Shown: piece after piece, positions 31,052-32,139 of the stretch
Layout: the number at the start of each line of letters is the position of its first letter
Numbering within the stretch: the first letter of the stretch is position 1
Source: an uncultured Planctomycetia bacterium
GTDB lineage: Bacteria; Planctomycetota; UBA1135; GCA-002686595
Assembly (NCBI GenBank): GCA_937952135.1
Contig: CALFYL010000193.1
Location: forward strand, 1-32,139
Length of the DNA: 32,139 bases
Reading direction: 5' to 3'
The notes under the pieces: generated by a model
Told to the model about the DNA's origin: nothing
What the model saw: only the letters and a program-made list of their open reading frames with translations
Databases searched by the model: none
Program-made: the position numbers and the translations under genes

Positions 31052-32139
31052 ATGACCGATCCGGCCGTTGCTCGCGCCGCGGAAGCCATCTGGTTCCGGC
31101 ATCTCAGCCGCGAAGTCGGCGGGGCGTCGACCGGTTTCGAGCAGCTCTGCGCCGCGCACCCGCGCCTCGCGCTCGAACTCGAGCGCCTGAAGGACGACTG
31201 GGCGCGCACCTCGGGCGCGCAGGCGGCGTCGGATGGAGCGCTGCGCCCCTTCGCACCCGCGGAGGTCTCGTTCGCCTTGGCGCGGCTCGAGCAGTTGCGG
31301 CCGCAGGTTTCGAAATACGAGGTGCGAGGAGAGCTCGGTCGCGGCGGAATGGGGGTCGTGCAGCGCGTTTGGGACGCCAGCCTGCGCCGCGAACTCGCGC
31401 GCAAGACCATGCACCGCAGCTTGGGGCCGGCGAGAGCGCAGGCCCTCGCGCGCTTCCTCGAGGAGGCGCAGATCCTCGCGCAGCTCGACCATCCCGCCAT
31501 CGTTCCGATCCACGATCTCGGACTCGACGAGCACGACCGGCCGTTCTTCGTGATGAAGCTCGTGGTCGGCCGCGATCTCGGCGCGGTGTACGAACTCGCA
31601 CGCGAGGGCCGGGAGGGCTGGACCACGACGCGCGCGGTCGCCGTGCTGCTGCGGGTCTGCGAAGCGGTCGGCTATGCGCACTCCAAGGGCGTCGTGCACC
31701 GCGATCTGAAGCCGTCGAACGTGATGGTGGGGACCCTCGGCGAGGTGTACGTGATGGACTGGGGCATCGCGCGCGTCTCGCACGCGGCGAACGCGCTGAA
31801 CGCGGCGTCGATCGAGACCGTGCGCTCCGCCGCGCCCGTGAACGAGGGGCCCGATTCGCTGCACACCGGACACGGCGACGTCATCGGCACCGCGGCGTAC
31901 ATGGCGCCCGAACAGGCGCGCGGCGAGCTCGAGAAGCTGACGGCTCGCTGCGACGTGTATTCGCTCGGCGCGATGCTCTACCACCTCTTCGCGGGGCGCG
32001 CGCCCTACTCGCGGCCGGGAGCGGCGAGCCGCGCGGTGCTGCTCGCATTGCTGGCGGGACCGCCGCCGCCGCTCGACGAGGCCGCTCCGAGCGCGCCGCC
32101 CGAGCTCGTTGCGATCTGCGCCAAGTGCATGGCTCGCGA
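31052..32139 (+). CDS. Ser/Thr protein kinase (3' end outside window)
   Basis: 362 codons are visible from ATG 31052 to the right edge. An N-terminal extension of about 85 residues (IWFRHLSREVGG ... AHPRLALELERLKDDW) precedes a Hanks-type kinase domain: P-loop GRGGMG (96-101), catalytic Lys118 in LARKTM, HRDLKPSN (216-223), DWG (236-238) instead of DFG, and GTAAYMAPEQARG (279-291). The activation segment is long (about 40 residues from DWG to GT), as in the kinase encoded at 17394-21461; the two also share FLEEAQI...QLDHP and MVG.(F/L)GEVYVMDWG. The part beyond the edge may hold a membrane helix and sensor domain; this cannot be seen. Head-to-head placement with the ECF sigma gene suggests that the kinase controls that sigma factor or is controlled by it. 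Confidence 0.93.
   Translation, partial: MTDPAVARAAEAIWFRHLSREVGGASTGFEQLCAAHPRLALELERLKDDWARTSGAQAASDGALRPFAPAEVSFALARLEQLRPQVSKYEVRGELGRGGMGVVQRVWDASLRRELARKTMHRSLGPARAQALARFLEEAQILAQLDHPAIVPIHDLGLDEHDRPFFVMKLVVGRDLGAVYELAREGREGWTTTRAVAVLLRVCEAVGYAHSKGVVHRDLKPSNVMVGTLGEVYVMDWGIARVSHAANALNAASIETVRSAAPVNEGPDSLHTGHGDVIGTAAYMAPEQARGELEKLTARCDVYSLGAMLYHLFAGRAPYSRPGAASRAVLLALLAGPPPPLDEAAPSAPPELVAICAKCMAR

Overview
This GC-rich window reads like a chromosomal segment of a member of the Planctomycetota. That is an inference from gene content: two Hanks-type Ser/Thr kinases with DWG instead of DFG (one fused to WD40 repeats), an ECF-like sigma factor divergent to a kinase, a pseudopilin-like protein, large secreted proteins with thrombospondin type 3 (TSP3) calcium-binding repeats, and a NapH-like ferredoxin fused to TPRs. 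No rRNA or CRISPR array is present. One tRNA, tRNA-Pro(GGG), was found.

Left part (1-5162). A hydantoinase/oxoprolinase A-type gene runs off the left edge. Divergent to it is a compact operon for phospholipid precursor synthesis: plsY and gpsA, which overlap and are translationally coupled, then a small four-helix membrane protein. A second small membrane protein, the tRNA and a conserved hypothetical gene follow.

Middle-left (5168-12556). A 4.8-kb gene for a secreted multidomain protein has an Ig-like fold, one TSP3 unit, a lipase-like domain and a novel-looking C-terminal module. It lies between two apparently identical 338-bp direct repeats. The repeat is the 3' end of a CPA1-type Na+/H+ antiporter gene: the right copy belongs to the intact gene and the left copy is a stranded fragment. 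The layout resembles an insertion that regenerated the gene end, or a duplication.

Centre (12660-23485). This part holds a pseudopilin-like protein, an NHLRC2-like thioredoxin/NHL protein followed by a phosphodiesterase/alkaline-phosphatase-fold protein (probable operon), a small Rieske protein, the 1355-residue kinase/WD40/TPR protein, and divergently from it the NapH-like ferredoxin-TPR fusion.

Right part (23943-32139). Two paralogous secreted proteins differ mainly by a TSP3 array inserted in the second. Both end in the same C-terminal module as the 1592-residue protein. Between them are a decayed IS110-family transposase and structured DNA. A 52-bp sequence beside that remnant recurs as a 118-bp near-palindrome between the second paralogue and the convergent sigma-factor gene. 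A divergent Ser/Thr kinase gene runs off the right edge.

The most interesting candidates are the shared C-terminal module on three large secreted proteins, the repeat-bounded 5.5-kb segment, and the palindromic element tied to the IS110 remnant.
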